NCBI GenBank assembly: GCA_016840185.1
Contig: JAEOSV010000122.1
Location: forward strand, 1 to 52,569
Origin: Candidatus Hermodarchaeota archaeon
GTDB lineage: Archaea > Asgardarchaeota > Hermodarchaeia > Hermodarchaeales > Hermodarchaeaceae
DNA: 52,569 bases
Reading direction: 5' to 3'
Shown: piece by piece, positions 42,715 to 52,569 of the stretch
Position numbering within the stretch: position 1 is the first letter of the stretch
Layout: every line of letters begins with the position of its first letter
Made by a program: the position numbers and the translations under genes
Notes under the pieces: model-generated
What the model saw: the letters and a program-made list of their open reading frames with translations, nothing else
What the model was told of the DNA's origin: nothing
Databases searched by the model: none

Positions 42715-42722
42715 ATTTAAAC
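42715..42722 (-). promoter_or_regulatory. TATA-like box of RNA copy B
   Basis: GTTTAAAT, centre 26 bases upstream of the conserved 5' GAG of copy B, as in copy A; CGGTCCTT lies about 21 bases further up. Same caveat: it might be residual coding sequence. Confidence 0.45.
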
Positions 42723-42893
42723 CCCACAAAGCATCTCATCCTGAAGGACCGAGCCTTCTTGGGATTATGTTTAAGATTGAATGTCCTTGAAGTGAGCCAT
42801 ATAATACGCATTTACCTCATGGGTTCTTAGAATTGGTCATTCGATGAAAATGCAGTCTTGAGTAGAAGTAGGTATGAATCCTTATGGGTGTGG

Positions 42894-43532
42894 TTACCGG
42901 GCTGAGAGTGCCATTCGTTCTTTTTCTTCTCTTCGTCTTACCGCGTTGCTTCGAGAGTCACGGTTTGCAGTAGCAATTAGTTCATCTGCGATGATTTCTT
43001 CAATGGCCTCGATGGTGCTGAAGCTTCGTCGCCAAATGCTTTCGGAGATGAAGCGGAGCGCAAGATCGATGCGACGAAGAGGTGCCACATCACAGGCCGT
43101 GTGGTAACTGATACCTCCGTATGAGATACGGGTTGTTTCCTCACGTGGTGCTGCGTTTTCAATGGATTGGATGAGGATTTGAACAGGATTCTGGTTAGTT
43201 CGTAAATGGATTATTTCAAAGGCAGAACGGACAATGCGGATAGCAGTTGATTTCTTGCCTGCGATGAGCCCGGATTGTCGTGCGCTTTGGCTTCGTCGGC
43301 TTGCCCAACCTGGTGTCATGAGACGGTTGATGAATCGTTCTACAATTGGAACTTGTCTCTTGCCGAATCGACGATGTTCGTGGCGCCCAAAGGTGTGAGG
43401 AATGATTACAGGCTTAAGGCTGATATATTTTGCAAGACCTCGATCGTTGATTTGAATGTCTTTTGTACTCCAGCGACCAAAGACTTTGATTTCGGGGAAC
43501 TTTGATGGCTCAGGGGGGGTTTCTTCGGACAT
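42894..43532 (-). CDS. rps7: Ribosomal protein S7 (uS7)
   Basis: 212 residues with the archaeal S7 core (KYISLKPVIIPHTFGRHEHRRFGK, VERFINRLMTPG, NPVQILIQSIENAAPREETTRISYGG). It starts the 30S head assembly on 16S rRNA. Last gene of the rpo-L30e-NusA-S12-S7 run, 20 bases after S12. EF-2, often the next gene, is absent. Confidence 0.97.
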   Translation of the reverse strand: MSEETPPEPSKFPEIKVFGRWSTKDIQINDRGLAKYISLKPVIIPHTFGRHEHRRFGKRQVPIVERFINRLMTPGWASRRSQSARQSGLIAGKKSTAIRIVRSAFEIIHLRTNQNPVQILIQSIENAAPREETTRISYGGISYHTACDVAPLRRIDLALRFISESIWRRSFSTIEAIEEIIADELIATANRDSRSNAVRRREEKERMALSAR

Positions 43533-43552
43533 AGCAATTATACACCTTTAGA

Positions 43553-44002
43553 CTAGCGTTGTGGTTTTTCGACTTTGCCGATTATCATGGCTTCCAATGA
43601 AGCGCCATTACATTTTACGACTCTCCAACGGACCCCGGGAAGGTCACCAAATGCTCTTCCTCGTGAACCACCGATTCCTTCAACAATAACCTCGTCGTGT
43701 TCATCGACATAAGTGAGGGCACCATCTCCTGGAAGAAAAGCGGTAATTTGTCTGCCGTTACGAATTAGTTGAACACGGACACACTTCCGGATAGCCGAGT
43801 TGGGTTGTTTTGATTCAATTCCTACCTTTTCTAGCACAATAGCACGTGCTTGTGGGCTTCCTTCAAGTGGGTCAGCTTTCACGTCAAGTCGGAGCATCCT
43901 TCGCTTATAATATCGGTCTTTCCAGCGAAGCTTCTTACGTTTCTTCTTTAACGTTCGACCAGCAAATTCTCCTGATGGCGATTTTGATCCGGGCAATCTC
44001 AC
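43553..44002 (-). CDS. rps12: Ribosomal protein S12 (uS12)
   Basis: 149 residues from a GTG start with a GAGGT site. Decoding-centre motifs [14 protein letters not shown] and [18 protein letters not shown] are intact, and the length suits archaeal S12. It lies 79 bases after NusA. Confidence 0.97.
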   Translation of the reverse strand: MRLPGSKSPSGEFAGRTLKKKRKKLRWKDRYYKRRMLRLDVKADPLEGSPQARAIVLEKVGIESKQPNSAIRKCVRVQLIRNGRQITAFLPGDGALTYVDEHDEVIVEGIGGSRGRAFGDLPGVRWRVVKCNGASLEAMIIGKVEKPQR

Positions 44003-44081
44003 TTTACCTCGTTATTATTCAGAGTGCTGCGATTCCGTGAAGGAGCTTAAAACTTTTGTCATCTATCGGTTGATGCAACAA

Positions 44082-44546
44082 TTACCCAGAGGTTTCGGGT
44101 GTTGGTTCTGCGATGATGATGGCATCAATTCCATGATGACGCTTGGCAAGAAGACGTGCACGTTCGATATTCCTACCATTTCTTCCGATGACTCGACCAC
44201 GATTTTCACTGTTGACCGTAACAACAGCAACTCGTCGCCCCTTTGATTGTTCTTGGACATCGACGGTAGTTACTTTGGCTGGAGCTAGAGCATTGCGAAC
44301 AAATGCTTCAGGTGTGTCTGCATCTTCAACGACATCAATATCACGTTTGAGCATCGTACGGGCTCGTTTGATGGTCATTCCACGACGACCAATGGCTAAC
44401 CCAAGATGCCCTGGGCTGACCACGAAGATAATGCGCTCTCCTTCCTGATCAACGACACAATCTTTGACTTCAGCGCCTGTGATGTCACCAAAGAGTGCCA
44501 TCAATTTGATTTCTTCAATATTCAGTTTGATGTCAGAGGTAGTCAC
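44082..44546 (-). CDS. nusA: NusA-like transcription factor, two KH domains
   Basis: 154 residues. Two KH motifs: VSPGHLGLAIGRRGMTIKRA near 50-70 and VVTVNSENRGRVIGRNGRNI near 112-130. Archaeal NusA lacks the bacterial N-terminal and S1 domains, as here. The GTG start overlaps the L30e stop by four bases (GTGA). A role in termination or antitermination is inferred from the family and position. Confidence 0.93.
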   Translation of the reverse strand: MTTSDIKLNIEEIKLMALFGDITGAEVKDCVVDQEGERIIFVVSPGHLGLAIGRRGMTIKRARTMLKRDIDVVEDADTPEAFVRNALAPAKVTTVDVQEQSKGRRVAVVTVNSENRGRVIGRNGRNIERARLLAKRHHGIDAIIIAEPTPETSG

Positions 44547-44854
44547 TTCTTGCCAGCCCCAGTTAAGGCAGTAATATCTGCATCACCTGGTTCTAAAACA
44601 GCCATTGCTGCGACCATGTGTGGGCGGCCACAAATTTGACCGAGATCCCAACTATTACTTCGAAATTGGTGAATTGGTATTTGATTTGCTGACGCAAGCA
44701 TATCGATTTCACTACTTACATCAGTGGGAGTATTCGCCGCAAGAATAACCACGCGGGGAGAACCAGTTCGAAGTAAGTGTAGTGTTCGGTTTGCCCCGAA
44801 CACTGTTTTGCCTGATTTCACAGCTAATCGTATTGCAGTTTCTGCATCCATCAA
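44543..44854 (-). CDS. rpl30e: Ribosomal protein L30e (eL30)
   Basis: 103 residues with the L7Ae/L30e fold pattern (AVKSGKTVFGANRTLHLLRTG, VVILAANTP, NQIPIHQFRSNSWDLGQICG). It lies between rpoA2 and nusA in the usual archaeal order. The 206-base gap upstream is long for this operon and contains promoter-like boxes, so it may have its own start. Confidence 0.93.
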   Translation of the reverse strand: MMDAETAIRLAVKSGKTVFGANRTLHLLRTGSPRVVILAANTPTDVSSEIDMLASANQIPIHQFRSNSWDLGQICGRPHMVAAMAVLEPGDADITALTGAGKK

Positions 44855-44922
44855 GGATCACTTTTTCCTTTCATGTTTTCATTCGCAATGCATCTTGTAA
44901 CAAAGGTTGCAAGATTCCGTCG

Positions 44923-44930
44923 CATATAAG
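44923..44930 (-). promoter_or_regulatory. TATA-like box for L30e-NusA-S12-S7
   Basis: CTTATATG on the minus strand about 70 bases before the L30e ATG; a second box, CTTAAAAG, lies at 44975-44982. The 206-base gap after rpoA2 (44855-45060) holds nothing else that I recognise. Confidence 0.45.
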
Positions 44931-45060
44931 GGCTACGGAAGAGAATTGCGACTCTGGCAGAATTTCAACGCTTCCTTTTAAGTTCTATGCACATCCCGTT
45001 ACATTTCTAGACATAAATTCGATATAATTTCTAAAATCAAACAAGCTCTTACTCAGACGA

Positions 45061-46275
<1,215 letters not shown>

Positions 46276-48924
46276 TCACGACTCCTTACTTAGGACACGT
46301 TCAATGATGACGTCAATATTGACAGCCTTTCCGTGATCACTTCGAGCTGGATCAACGCCATCTTCACCGTATTTGAATTGGATAATTTCACCTGTTGAAT
46401 TGCGGACCGTTCCATCATATTCGACTTTGACGTCTTGGAGGGCGTTGATGAGACGGCGTTGCATGTATCCACTGGTGCTAGTACGAACCGCTGTGTCAAC
46501 TAATCCTTCTCTACCTCCCATTGCGTGGAAGAAGAATTCAATTGGATTGAGTCCTTTTCGATAACTTGCAACTACAAACCCTCGTGCTTGTGGAGATAAA
46601 TCGCCTTGAGTGAAGTGGGGTAAGGTTCGCCTTCGATAACCTCTGGAGATTCTTTTGCCACGAACAGCTTGTTGTCCGACGCTAGCAGCCATTTGGGCAA
46701 GGTTTAGGGGATTCCCTTTTGCACCTGTTCCAGTCATGATGACAGCGTGTTTATCAAGCCCTAGTTGTTGAGCGGCTATTTCTCCAGCTTCGTCACGTGC
46801 ACGGGCGAGAATTTCAATCATTTTCATTTCGAATGTTTCTTCGAGAGAACGACCAGGAAGCCGTTGGAGCTCATCTGCCTCGTAGATTTGGACAAGATTA
46901 CTGCCCTCTTCCTCTGCGTCTGTGAGAATTTGTTCAATTTGACGAATAGCCGTGGGAGAAAGAATGACGTCATCAATTCCCATGCTAAATCCCATGTTAG
47001 TTATAAGAACGACAAGTAATGGACAGATGGCGTCCAGGAACCGACGAGCGGCAGCGTTTCCATAATCTTTTGCGATTCGATGGAGAACACTTTCGGGTTG
47101 TGCAGCACCGATAGCTTTCTTGTCAATAACTCCAGCGAGGAGTTGACCATCTCGGATGAATACATAGGCATCATGTGGGCAATGCTCTTTTTCGCACACA
47201 TCACATTTTTGACAGATACGGGCCTTCAGTGACAGGTTCAGGCCCTTTGGGAGAACCATACTGAAAATTTGTTTACCGGTCCACATGGGCTCAGGATCGA
47301 TGATCGTTGGTGGAGGGAGATCTTCTCGATGTCCTGCGGATGCAAGAAGCTGACAGGTTTGGCGTTTGTTGAATACCGAGTTCTTTCGAGTAAGGAGGAA
47401 TGCAGAAGAGATGTAGTCTTGAATGCCTCCAATGATAGGACCACCATAACGTGGGCTAAGAATTTGTTCTTGGACCAGCATAAGGATTCGGGCTTCAGCT
47501 CTAGCCTCTTCGCTTTGAGGTACATGGAGATTCATTTCGTCTCCATCAAAGTCCGCGTTATAGGGTGGACAGACGACGAGGTGAAGCCGGAAGGTTCGGT
47601 ATTTCATGACCTTCACTTCGTGAGCCATTATCGACATACGATGTAGTGATGGTTGACGATTGAAAAGTACAATATCGCCTGATCTGAGGTGTCTTTCTAT
47701 GATATATCCAGGGGCTAAACCGTCAGCATTTGTTTTCCGATCTTTTACATAGCGAAGGTCAATGCGTTTGCCATCAGGGCGGACGACGTAGTTGCATCCA
47801 GGGTAGCCTTGTGGTCCCTGAATGACAAGTTCACGCATATCTTCAATATTCCATTCGGTTACTCGTTCAGGAACTGTGAGAGTTTTTGCAATTTGACTAG
47901 GAACGCCAACTTCATTGATTGAGAGATTGGGGTCAGGTGAAATGACTGTTCGCGCTGAGAAATCAACTCGCTTTCCAGAGAGATTGCTTCGGAATCGTCC
48001 TTCTTTTCCTTTTAGTCGCTGGGCTAAGGTCCGTAAAGCGCGTCCAGATCGATGTCGAGCTGGAGGAATACCAGAAACTTCATTGTTGAAATAGGTAGTA
48101 ATGTGATATTGAAGTAATTCCCAGAGGTCTTCCACAATTAGTTGTGGGGCGCCAGCTTCAATGTTTTCTCGGAGCCGTTGATTAATTCGGATGACATCGA
48201 CGAGTTTGTGAGTGAGGTCGTCTTCTGATTTAACCCCAGATTCCAATGTAATTGAGGGGCGAACCGCTACCGGAGGTACGGGCTGAACGGTGAGAATCAT
48301 CCATTCAGAGCGGGAGACCCTAGTATCGATTCCCATAAGGAAACTATCATCAGGTATGATTCGTTCAAGCCGGTCACGAACATCAGTGGGTGTAAGGCGT
48401 ACGCTTCCTTCCATTTTCTCCTCATAGAAGGTTGTGGGTTTTTCGAATTTGATTTTATATTGTTCCGCCTCACAGTGTGGACACGTTGTGGCTTTTCCAG
48501 CTTCTTTTAGGACTTCGTCAGCGATATCTTGTTCAAGATGTGCAAACTTTTCAAAGTTCGCATCCATTCTCTCTTTAAATTTCTGCCAAGATTCTTCCTT
48601 CAACTTTAATCGTGCACAACGCCGACAAAGAGCTTTGAGGAATTTTTTAATCTGTTTTGCAAAACTGACGTGTACAACGGGTCGAGCTAATTCAATGTGC
48701 CCAAAGTGACCGGGACATTCACCGACACGATTTCCACAGGATTTACAGCGTTGACCAGGTTCGATGGTTCCTAGTTTGGGGTCCATTAACCCAGAGGAAA
48801 TGGGAAGTCCATCCTCGTCATAAGTGTCAGCCGTGATAACCTGTGTTACACTCATTTTTCGGATAATCTCAGGGGAGAGAAGTCCGAACCAAACACTTCC
48901 AACCTGCTTGAGTGGGTGTGCCAT
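46276..48924 (-). CDS. rpoA1: DNA-directed RNA polymerase subunit A'
   Basis: 882 residues. Zinc-binding clamp motifs CKSCGNRVGECPGHFGHIEL near 60-80 and CRRC/CPHC near 98-150; the catalytic Mg-binding NADFDGDEMNLHVPQS near 460; and bridge-helix region sequence near the C-terminus (GFVVASYRKGLNPIEFFFHAMGGREGLVDTA). Normal length. It lies between rpoB and rpoA2 on one operon. Confidence 0.98.
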   Translation of the reverse strand: MAHPLKQVGSVWFGLLSPEIIRKMSVTQVITADTYDEDGLPISSGLMDPKLGTIEPGQRCKSCGNRVGECPGHFGHIELARPVVHVSFAKQIKKFLKALCRRCARLKLKEESWQKFKERMDANFEKFAHLEQDIADEVLKEAGKATTCPHCEAEQYKIKFEKPTTFYEEKMEGSVRLTPTDVRDRLERIIPDDSFLMGIDTRVSRSEWMILTVQPVPPVAVRPSITLESGVKSEDDLTHKLVDVIRINQRLRENIEAGAPQLIVEDLWELLQYHITTYFNNEVSGIPPARHRSGRALRTLAQRLKGKEGRFRSNLSGKRVDFSARTVISPDPNLSINEVGVPSQIAKTLTVPERVTEWNIEDMRELVIQGPQGYPGCNYVVRPDGKRIDLRYVKDRKTNADGLAPGYIIERHLRSGDIVLFNRQPSLHRMSIMAHEVKVMKYRTFRLHLVVCPPYNADFDGDEMNLHVPQSEEARAEARILMLVQEQILSPRYGGPIIGGIQDYISSAFLLTRKNSVFNKRQTCQLLASAGHREDLPPPTIIDPEPMWTGKQIFSMVLPKGLNLSLKARICQKCDVCEKEHCPHDAYVFIRDGQLLAGVIDKKAIGAAQPESVLHRIAKDYGNAAARRFLDAICPLLVVLITNMGFSMGIDDVILSPTAIRQIEQILTDAEEEGSNLVQIYEADELQRLPGRSLEETFEMKMIEILARARDEAGEIAAQQLGLDKHAVIMTGTGAKGNPLNLAQMAASVGQQAVRGKRISRGYRRRTLPHFTQGDLSPQARGFVVASYRKGLNPIEFFFHAMGGREGLVDTAVRTSTSGYMQRRLINALQDVKVEYDGTVRNSTGEIIQFKYGEDGVDPARSDHGKAVNIDVIIERVLSKES

Positions 48925-48949
48925 TTTTTATTCCTCTGTTCTGTTATCT

Positions 48950-51900
48950 TCATGTTCTGTCCGTTAATTTCAGTCGGGGCCATATGCCTAAGGACATGAG
49001 TTCCTGCAAGACGAGTTTGAAGGCGTATGACATCTCAACTTTGCTAATTGTGGTGGTTTTTGGTGCACAAACTCGACAACGATATCGATCACGGTTTCGG
49101 TCATATTCCGCAAGCATACCACATTCTTCGCAAACCATCGCTGTGTATTTATCAGATTCTTCAAGAAGTCGTTCTCGAAGAAGAAGTGCAGCACCATGAC
49201 CGATTAAACAATCCCGTTCCATCTCTCCGAACCGTAAACCGCCTTCACGTGCACGCCCTTCTGTGGGTTGTCGGGTTAAGATTTGTACAGGACCCCGTGC
49301 GCGTGCATGCATTTTATCTGCAACAAGGTGGTGGAGCTTCTGATAGTAGACGACGCCAATGAATAGATCAACGTCATATTTGTGACCAGTGACTCCATTG
49401 TACATTGTTTCTCGCCCACTATATTTGAATCCAAGTTCGTGAAGGTCACGAAACATTTCATCCAATTTTTTACCAGAGAATGGTGTAGCATCGACAGGTT
49501 GTCCCTGCAAACAACCAATTTTTCCAGCCATTGATTCCAGGATTTGACCAAGAGTCATTCGGCTGGGAAACGCATGGGCATTAACTACAAGATCAGGAAC
49601 TACTCCTGTTTCTGTAAAAGGCATGTCTTCTTGTGGGGCAAGAAGGCCGATGACACCTTTTTGACCGTGACGACTAGCAAATTTATCTCCTAATTCTGGT
49701 ACGCGTTCATCGCGGACCTTGACTTTGACAAGGCGGTTTCCGTCAATGGTTTCTGAAATTAGGACCTTGTCGATAGTTCCTTGCTCACCATGACGGAGGC
49801 TAACTGAGGTTTCGCGCCGTTTAGGTCCTGGAACTTCGAGTTCTGTATATTCTTCTAAGAATCGTGGGGGGCTAGTGCGACCAATGAGAATTTCATCTCC
49901 ACTCACTTGGAATTCAGGTTCGATGATGCCATCTTCACTGAGTAATCGATAAGCTTCTGAGGCACGATATCCACGGACTTCGCGACTCGGAATTTCAAAT
50001 TTATCTTCTTGACCACCAGGGTACTTTCGTTCTTCAGCATTATAGCTTCTAAAGAAGGAAGAACGTGCAATACCTCGTTCAATTGAAGCCTTGTTAATTA
50101 CGAGTGCGTCTTCAATGTTGTATCCTTGGAATGAATGAATGGCCACAATGAAATTTTGTCCAGCTGGGCGTTTAAGATACCCAATGACTTCCATGGGTCG
50201 AGTTGTGACAATGGGACTTTGGACATAATGGAGAATGTGGCTACGGGTATCAACTCGGAGACTGAAGTTCGCTGAGTAAAGTCCGAGGGCTTGTTTGGCC
50301 ATTCCAGCTTCATAGGTATTACGTGGAGATTGATTGTGTTCGGCAAAAGGTACAAGGCTTGCGCATATACCTAGAATTGTTTCGGGAACAATTTCAAGAT
50401 GTGTGTGCTCTGGAGTGATGTCCTCAAGATTCATGGCAATGAGGGTGTTTTCTTCCTCTTCTGCATCGAGATATTCCATGATTCCTGCTTTTACAAGGTC
50501 GTCCCAAGAAATTTCACGATTTCTAACACGTTCCACATGCTGTTTCTCAAGGAGGGGAACCCCATCTTTGACAATTATTAGCGGTCTTCGAACCCGACCC
50601 GCGTCAGAGTTGATTTGAACCTCATTTGTATCAGCATAGAACGCAAGATTCACCTGATCACTTAGCTCATTTCGTTGACGGCGATCACGAACTCGTTTGA
50701 CTAATAATTCAGGTTGCGTGTGGTTACCCACAAATCGGCCATTTAGATACACGTATGTACCCTTTTTCGATGAACTTGATTTGGCATCAATTGGTTGAAC
50801 TTTCAATGCCAAGAGGGCTTCTTCGACTTCTGCTTCATCAGAACCAACTGAAATGTAAGACATCAAAGCAAGGTTTTTCACAAGCCCACAATTGGGACCT
50901 TCAGGAGTTTCATTGGGACAAATCTTACCCCAGTGAGTCGGATGAAGGTCTCGTGCTTCGAAGTGTGGTTGGCTTCTACTGAGAGGAGAAACTACTCGAC
51001 GAAGATGGCTTATCGAGGACATGTAATTTACTCGATCGAGGAGCTGGCTAACTCCTGCTTTACCGCCAACCCAATTACCTGTGGCAAGAGCATGACGAAG
51101 CCTTTCCGTGATGACGTCAGCTCGAACGGCGGTTTTGATGTTTGGTTTTCGACCTCGTGTGGCTGTTCTTTCAAGTTGGTACTTGATATCCCGACAAAGA
51201 TTGAGAAAAGCGACGCGGAACAGGCTTGTAAGTAGATCACCAGCAAGTTTCAATCGTTTATTTGCATAATGATCTTTGTCATCCTCTTCGCGCCGTGTTA
51301 CACTCAGCTCCAGGAGCCGTTGAGTCATTTGACCAACATAATGGGCCTTGTTTACTGCCGAACCCGAATCTGTGCCAATGTGGGGTAGTAGATAGCGATT
51401 CAAAACCTGTTCAGCACGACGAAGTCGATAATCTTTAGTTTGACCCACTGCAACCCTTTTGCCGATGTAGTCTAGTGCGTTTTCACGTGTTGCTTTGGGA
51501 TCCTTCGGAGCCACCAACGATTCTGCAGCATGGAAACTGGGAATCAATTCTTGTCCCAGTGTTGGATCATCCGTGATCGCGGCGACAATTTCACGATCTG
51601 TAACGAGCCCTAAAGCCCGCATTAAAACAACTAAAGGAATCTTTCCAGGAACCGAGGGAAATGAGACGCGGAATGTATGATCGGCTCTACGTTCCATTGT
51701 TACCGGGGCACGAAAACCTCGTGCAGTGGAGAACACCTTTGCCATGTGAGTACATGTGCTGCTACTCGTAGCTTCTTCGATGAGAATTCGATTAGGTGCA
51801 AGATCCTCCTGAGTCACGAGCACTCGCTCTGACCCGTTAATGATGAAATATCCACCTGGATCGTTTGGATCTTCACCCGCTTCGACGAGTTCTTCAGGGG

Positions 51901-52312
51901 TCATGGCTGAGAGGCGGCAAAAAGCAGATTTGAGCATAATGGGGAGTCGACCCACGTAGACACTGGTAGTTTCCTCGTCATATTCCATTCCTGTTTTTTC
52001 ATCTCTATAAACAGGGGTCATTTCTAAGTGGATCGGGGAAGAATACGTGAGGTTTCGTATCCGAGCCTCTGCTGGCGCAATATTTCGGACCGATCCATCC
52101 GCTTCTCGTACGGAGGGATTTTGAATTTCAACGCGACCCAAACGCACATAATAATTCGGAATATCTGGCTCGATTTTTCCAACATCACTTATAATCTGTT
52201 GAATACGCCGTTCAACAAAGAAATTGTATGAGTCTAAGTGCTGCCGAACTAAGCCCTTCGATAGAAAGAAGGATTTCATAACTGCCCAACGATCTTCAGA
52301 CGAAAGTGCCAT
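48950..52312 (-). CDS. rpoB: DNA-directed RNA polymerase subunit B (unsplit)
   Basis: 1120 residues, one polypeptide, not the B'/B'' split of many methanogens and haloarchaea. Motifs: GGYFIINGSERVLVTQE near 155, CPNETPEGPNCGLVKNLALM near 470, the catalytic GDKFASRHGQKG near 900, and a C-terminal zinc ribbon CEECGMLAEYDRNRDRYRCRVC near 1070. A GAGGGTGG site precedes the ATG. rpoH, usually directly upstream in archaea, is not found in the 257 bases to the window edge. Confidence 0.98.
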   Translation of the reverse strand: MALSSEDRWAVMKSFFLSKGLVRQHLDSYNFFVERRIQQIISDVGKIEPDIPNYYVRLGRVEIQNPSVREADGSVRNIAPAEARIRNLTYSSPIHLEMTPVYRDEKTGMEYDEETTSVYVGRLPIMLKSAFCRLSAMTPEELVEAGEDPNDPGGYFIINGSERVLVTQEDLAPNRILIEEATSSSTCTHMAKVFSTARGFRAPVTMERRADHTFRVSFPSVPGKIPLVVLMRALGLVTDREIVAAITDDPTLGQELIPSFHAAESLVAPKDPKATRENALDYIGKRVAVGQTKDYRLRRAEQVLNRYLLPHIGTDSGSAVNKAHYVGQMTQRLLELSVTRREEDDKDHYANKRLKLAGDLLTSLFRVAFLNLCRDIKYQLERTATRGRKPNIKTAVRADVITERLRHALATGNWVGGKAGVSQLLDRVNYMSSISHLRRVVSPLSRSQPHFEARDLHPTHWGKICPNETPEGPNCGLVKNLALMSYISVGSDEAEVEEALLALKVQPIDAKSSSSKKGTYVYLNGRFVGNHTQPELLVKRVRDRRQRNELSDQVNLAFYADTNEVQINSDAGRVRRPLIIVKDGVPLLEKQHVERVRNREISWDDLVKAGIMEYLDAEEEENTLIAMNLEDITPEHTHLEIVPETILGICASLVPFAEHNQSPRNTYEAGMAKQALGLYSANFSLRVDTRSHILHYVQSPIVTTRPMEVIGYLKRPAGQNFIVAIHSFQGYNIEDALVINKASIERGIARSSFFRSYNAEERKYPGGQEDKFEIPSREVRGYRASEAYRLLSEDGIIEPEFQVSGDEILIGRTSPPRFLEEYTELEVPGPKRRETSVSLRHGEQGTIDKVLISETIDGNRLVKVKVRDERVPELGDKFASRHGQKGVIGLLAPQEDMPFTETGVVPDLVVNAHAFPSRMTLGQILESMAGKIGCLQGQPVDATPFSGKKLDEMFRDLHELGFKYSGRETMYNGVTGHKYDVDLFIGVVYYQKLHHLVADKMHARARGPVQILTRQPTEGRAREGGLRFGEMERDCLIGHGAALLLRERLLEESDKYTAMVCEECGMLAEYDRNRDRYRCRVCAPKTTTISKVEMSYAFKLVLQELMSLGIWPRLKLTDRT

Positions 52313-52450
52313 ATTCCACCCTCAGAGACAAATCTGCTCAATTTGTAACTGTAATCCTACCCTCATCAGACGGCATCATACTTCCATGAGCCCATATAGC
52401 TATAGCCCGCATGAGAAACTTGGAACCCTGTGTCCTATGAACCAGAGCGG

Positions 52451-52567
52451 GTACATCGTCTCATCAGCAATTTTTGCCCAGGCAGAAACATGCGGCGCCA
52501 AACCAGCCGTCGCTCCAGCGAAGCAGACCGTCTGCGGAGTTAGGGCGACAATGTACAAACGCCTTTT
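52451..52567 (+). ncRNA. Possible structured RNA with terminal T-tract
   Basis: A GC-rich block at the window edge. GTACATCGTC (52451-52460) pairs with GACAATGTAC (52547-52556) in 9 of 10 positions. Inside, GTCG-CTCC ... GCAGA-CCG-TCTGC-GGAG ... CGAC forms a nested, bulged hairpin. T5 follows at 52564. This looks like a plus-strand RNA gene ending in a T-run. No known family (SRP, RNase P, tRNA) recognised. A frame from an ATG at 52386 is open to the edge on the same strand, so a truncated coding gene is the alternative. Confidence 0.3.
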
Positions 52568-52569
52568 TA

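Noticed and set aside
42623..42811. 62-codon minus-strand ORF overlapping RNA copy B and its TATA-like box
   Set aside because: Arginine-rich TnpB-like shreds with no counterpart frame in copy A; best explained by the RNA unit or IS remnant.
52313..52569. rpoH upstream of rpoB
   Set aside because: No minus-strand frame with RpoH features in these bases; it may lie beyond the edge or elsewhere.

Overview
The window is archaeal, probably from the TACK/Asgard side of the tree. Split RNA polymerase A'/A'' genes, a single unsplit B gene, a geranylgeranylglyceryl phosphate synthase, a thermosome, archaeal NusA/L30e/S12/S7/EF-1alpha/S10 genes and a bulge-helix-bulge tRNA intron make it archaeal. 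EF-1alpha carries the longer GEFEAGVGAGGQTREH segment typical of Crenarchaeota/Asgard and eukaryotes and missing from most Euryarchaeota. A small GTPase with a C-terminal helix-turn-helix is compatible with an Asgard lineage, but I cannot name a phylum.

Layout. (1) About 0.8-14.1 kb is a metabolic island: two tungsten-type aldehyde ferredoxin oxidoreductase (AOR) paralogues, each paired with a four-cluster ferredoxin; a PreA/dihydropyrimidine-dehydrogenase-like flavoprotein; two MoaD/ThiS-like proteins; two ATZ/TRZ-type amidohydrolases, the first strongly SsnA-like; and two YgeW/acetylornithine-type carbamoyltransferases. In gut bacteria, ssnA, ygfK (with a PreA-like part) and ygeW belong to an anaerobic purine/urate breakdown cluster. 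I read this island as a possible archaeal, AOR-linked counterpart. A GTPase and GGGP synthase sit inside it. (2) About 14.2-18.9 kb holds TatD, GlmS, threonine synthase and an unknown helical protein. (3) 19.0-27.5 kb is a MoxR/DUF58/DUF4350/transglutaminase-DUF4129 membrane operon whose transglutaminase domain has lost its catalytic Cys. (4) 27.5-33.5 kb holds QueD, thermosome, an ECF-like membrane protein and the two halves of glycine dehydrogenase (GcvPA/GcvPB). (5) 33.6-36.4 kb is a short ribosomal operon L3-L4-L23-L2. (6) 36.9-39.9 kb holds an intron-containing tRNA-Ser(UGA), then archease, the RNA ligase RtcB and a SPOUT methyltransferase. (7) 39.9-52.3 kb, on the minus strand, is rpoB-rpoA1-rpoA2-rpl30e-nusA-rps12-rps7, then EF-1alpha and rps10.

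The two longest non-coding gaps, upstream of L3 and upstream of EF-1alpha, each hold a copy of the same RNA-like unit on the minus strand. It resembles the 3' end of an IS605/IS1341 tnpB gene together with its omega (guide) RNA, but no intact tnpB is present. The two copies share a TTTAAA box at the same distance from a common 5' end, identical loops, compensatory stem changes, and indels that break any shared reading frame. That pattern suggests selection on RNA rather than protein. This and the nucleobase island are the main candidates for undescribed biology here. A third possible structured RNA lies at the right edge (about 52.45-52.57 kb).
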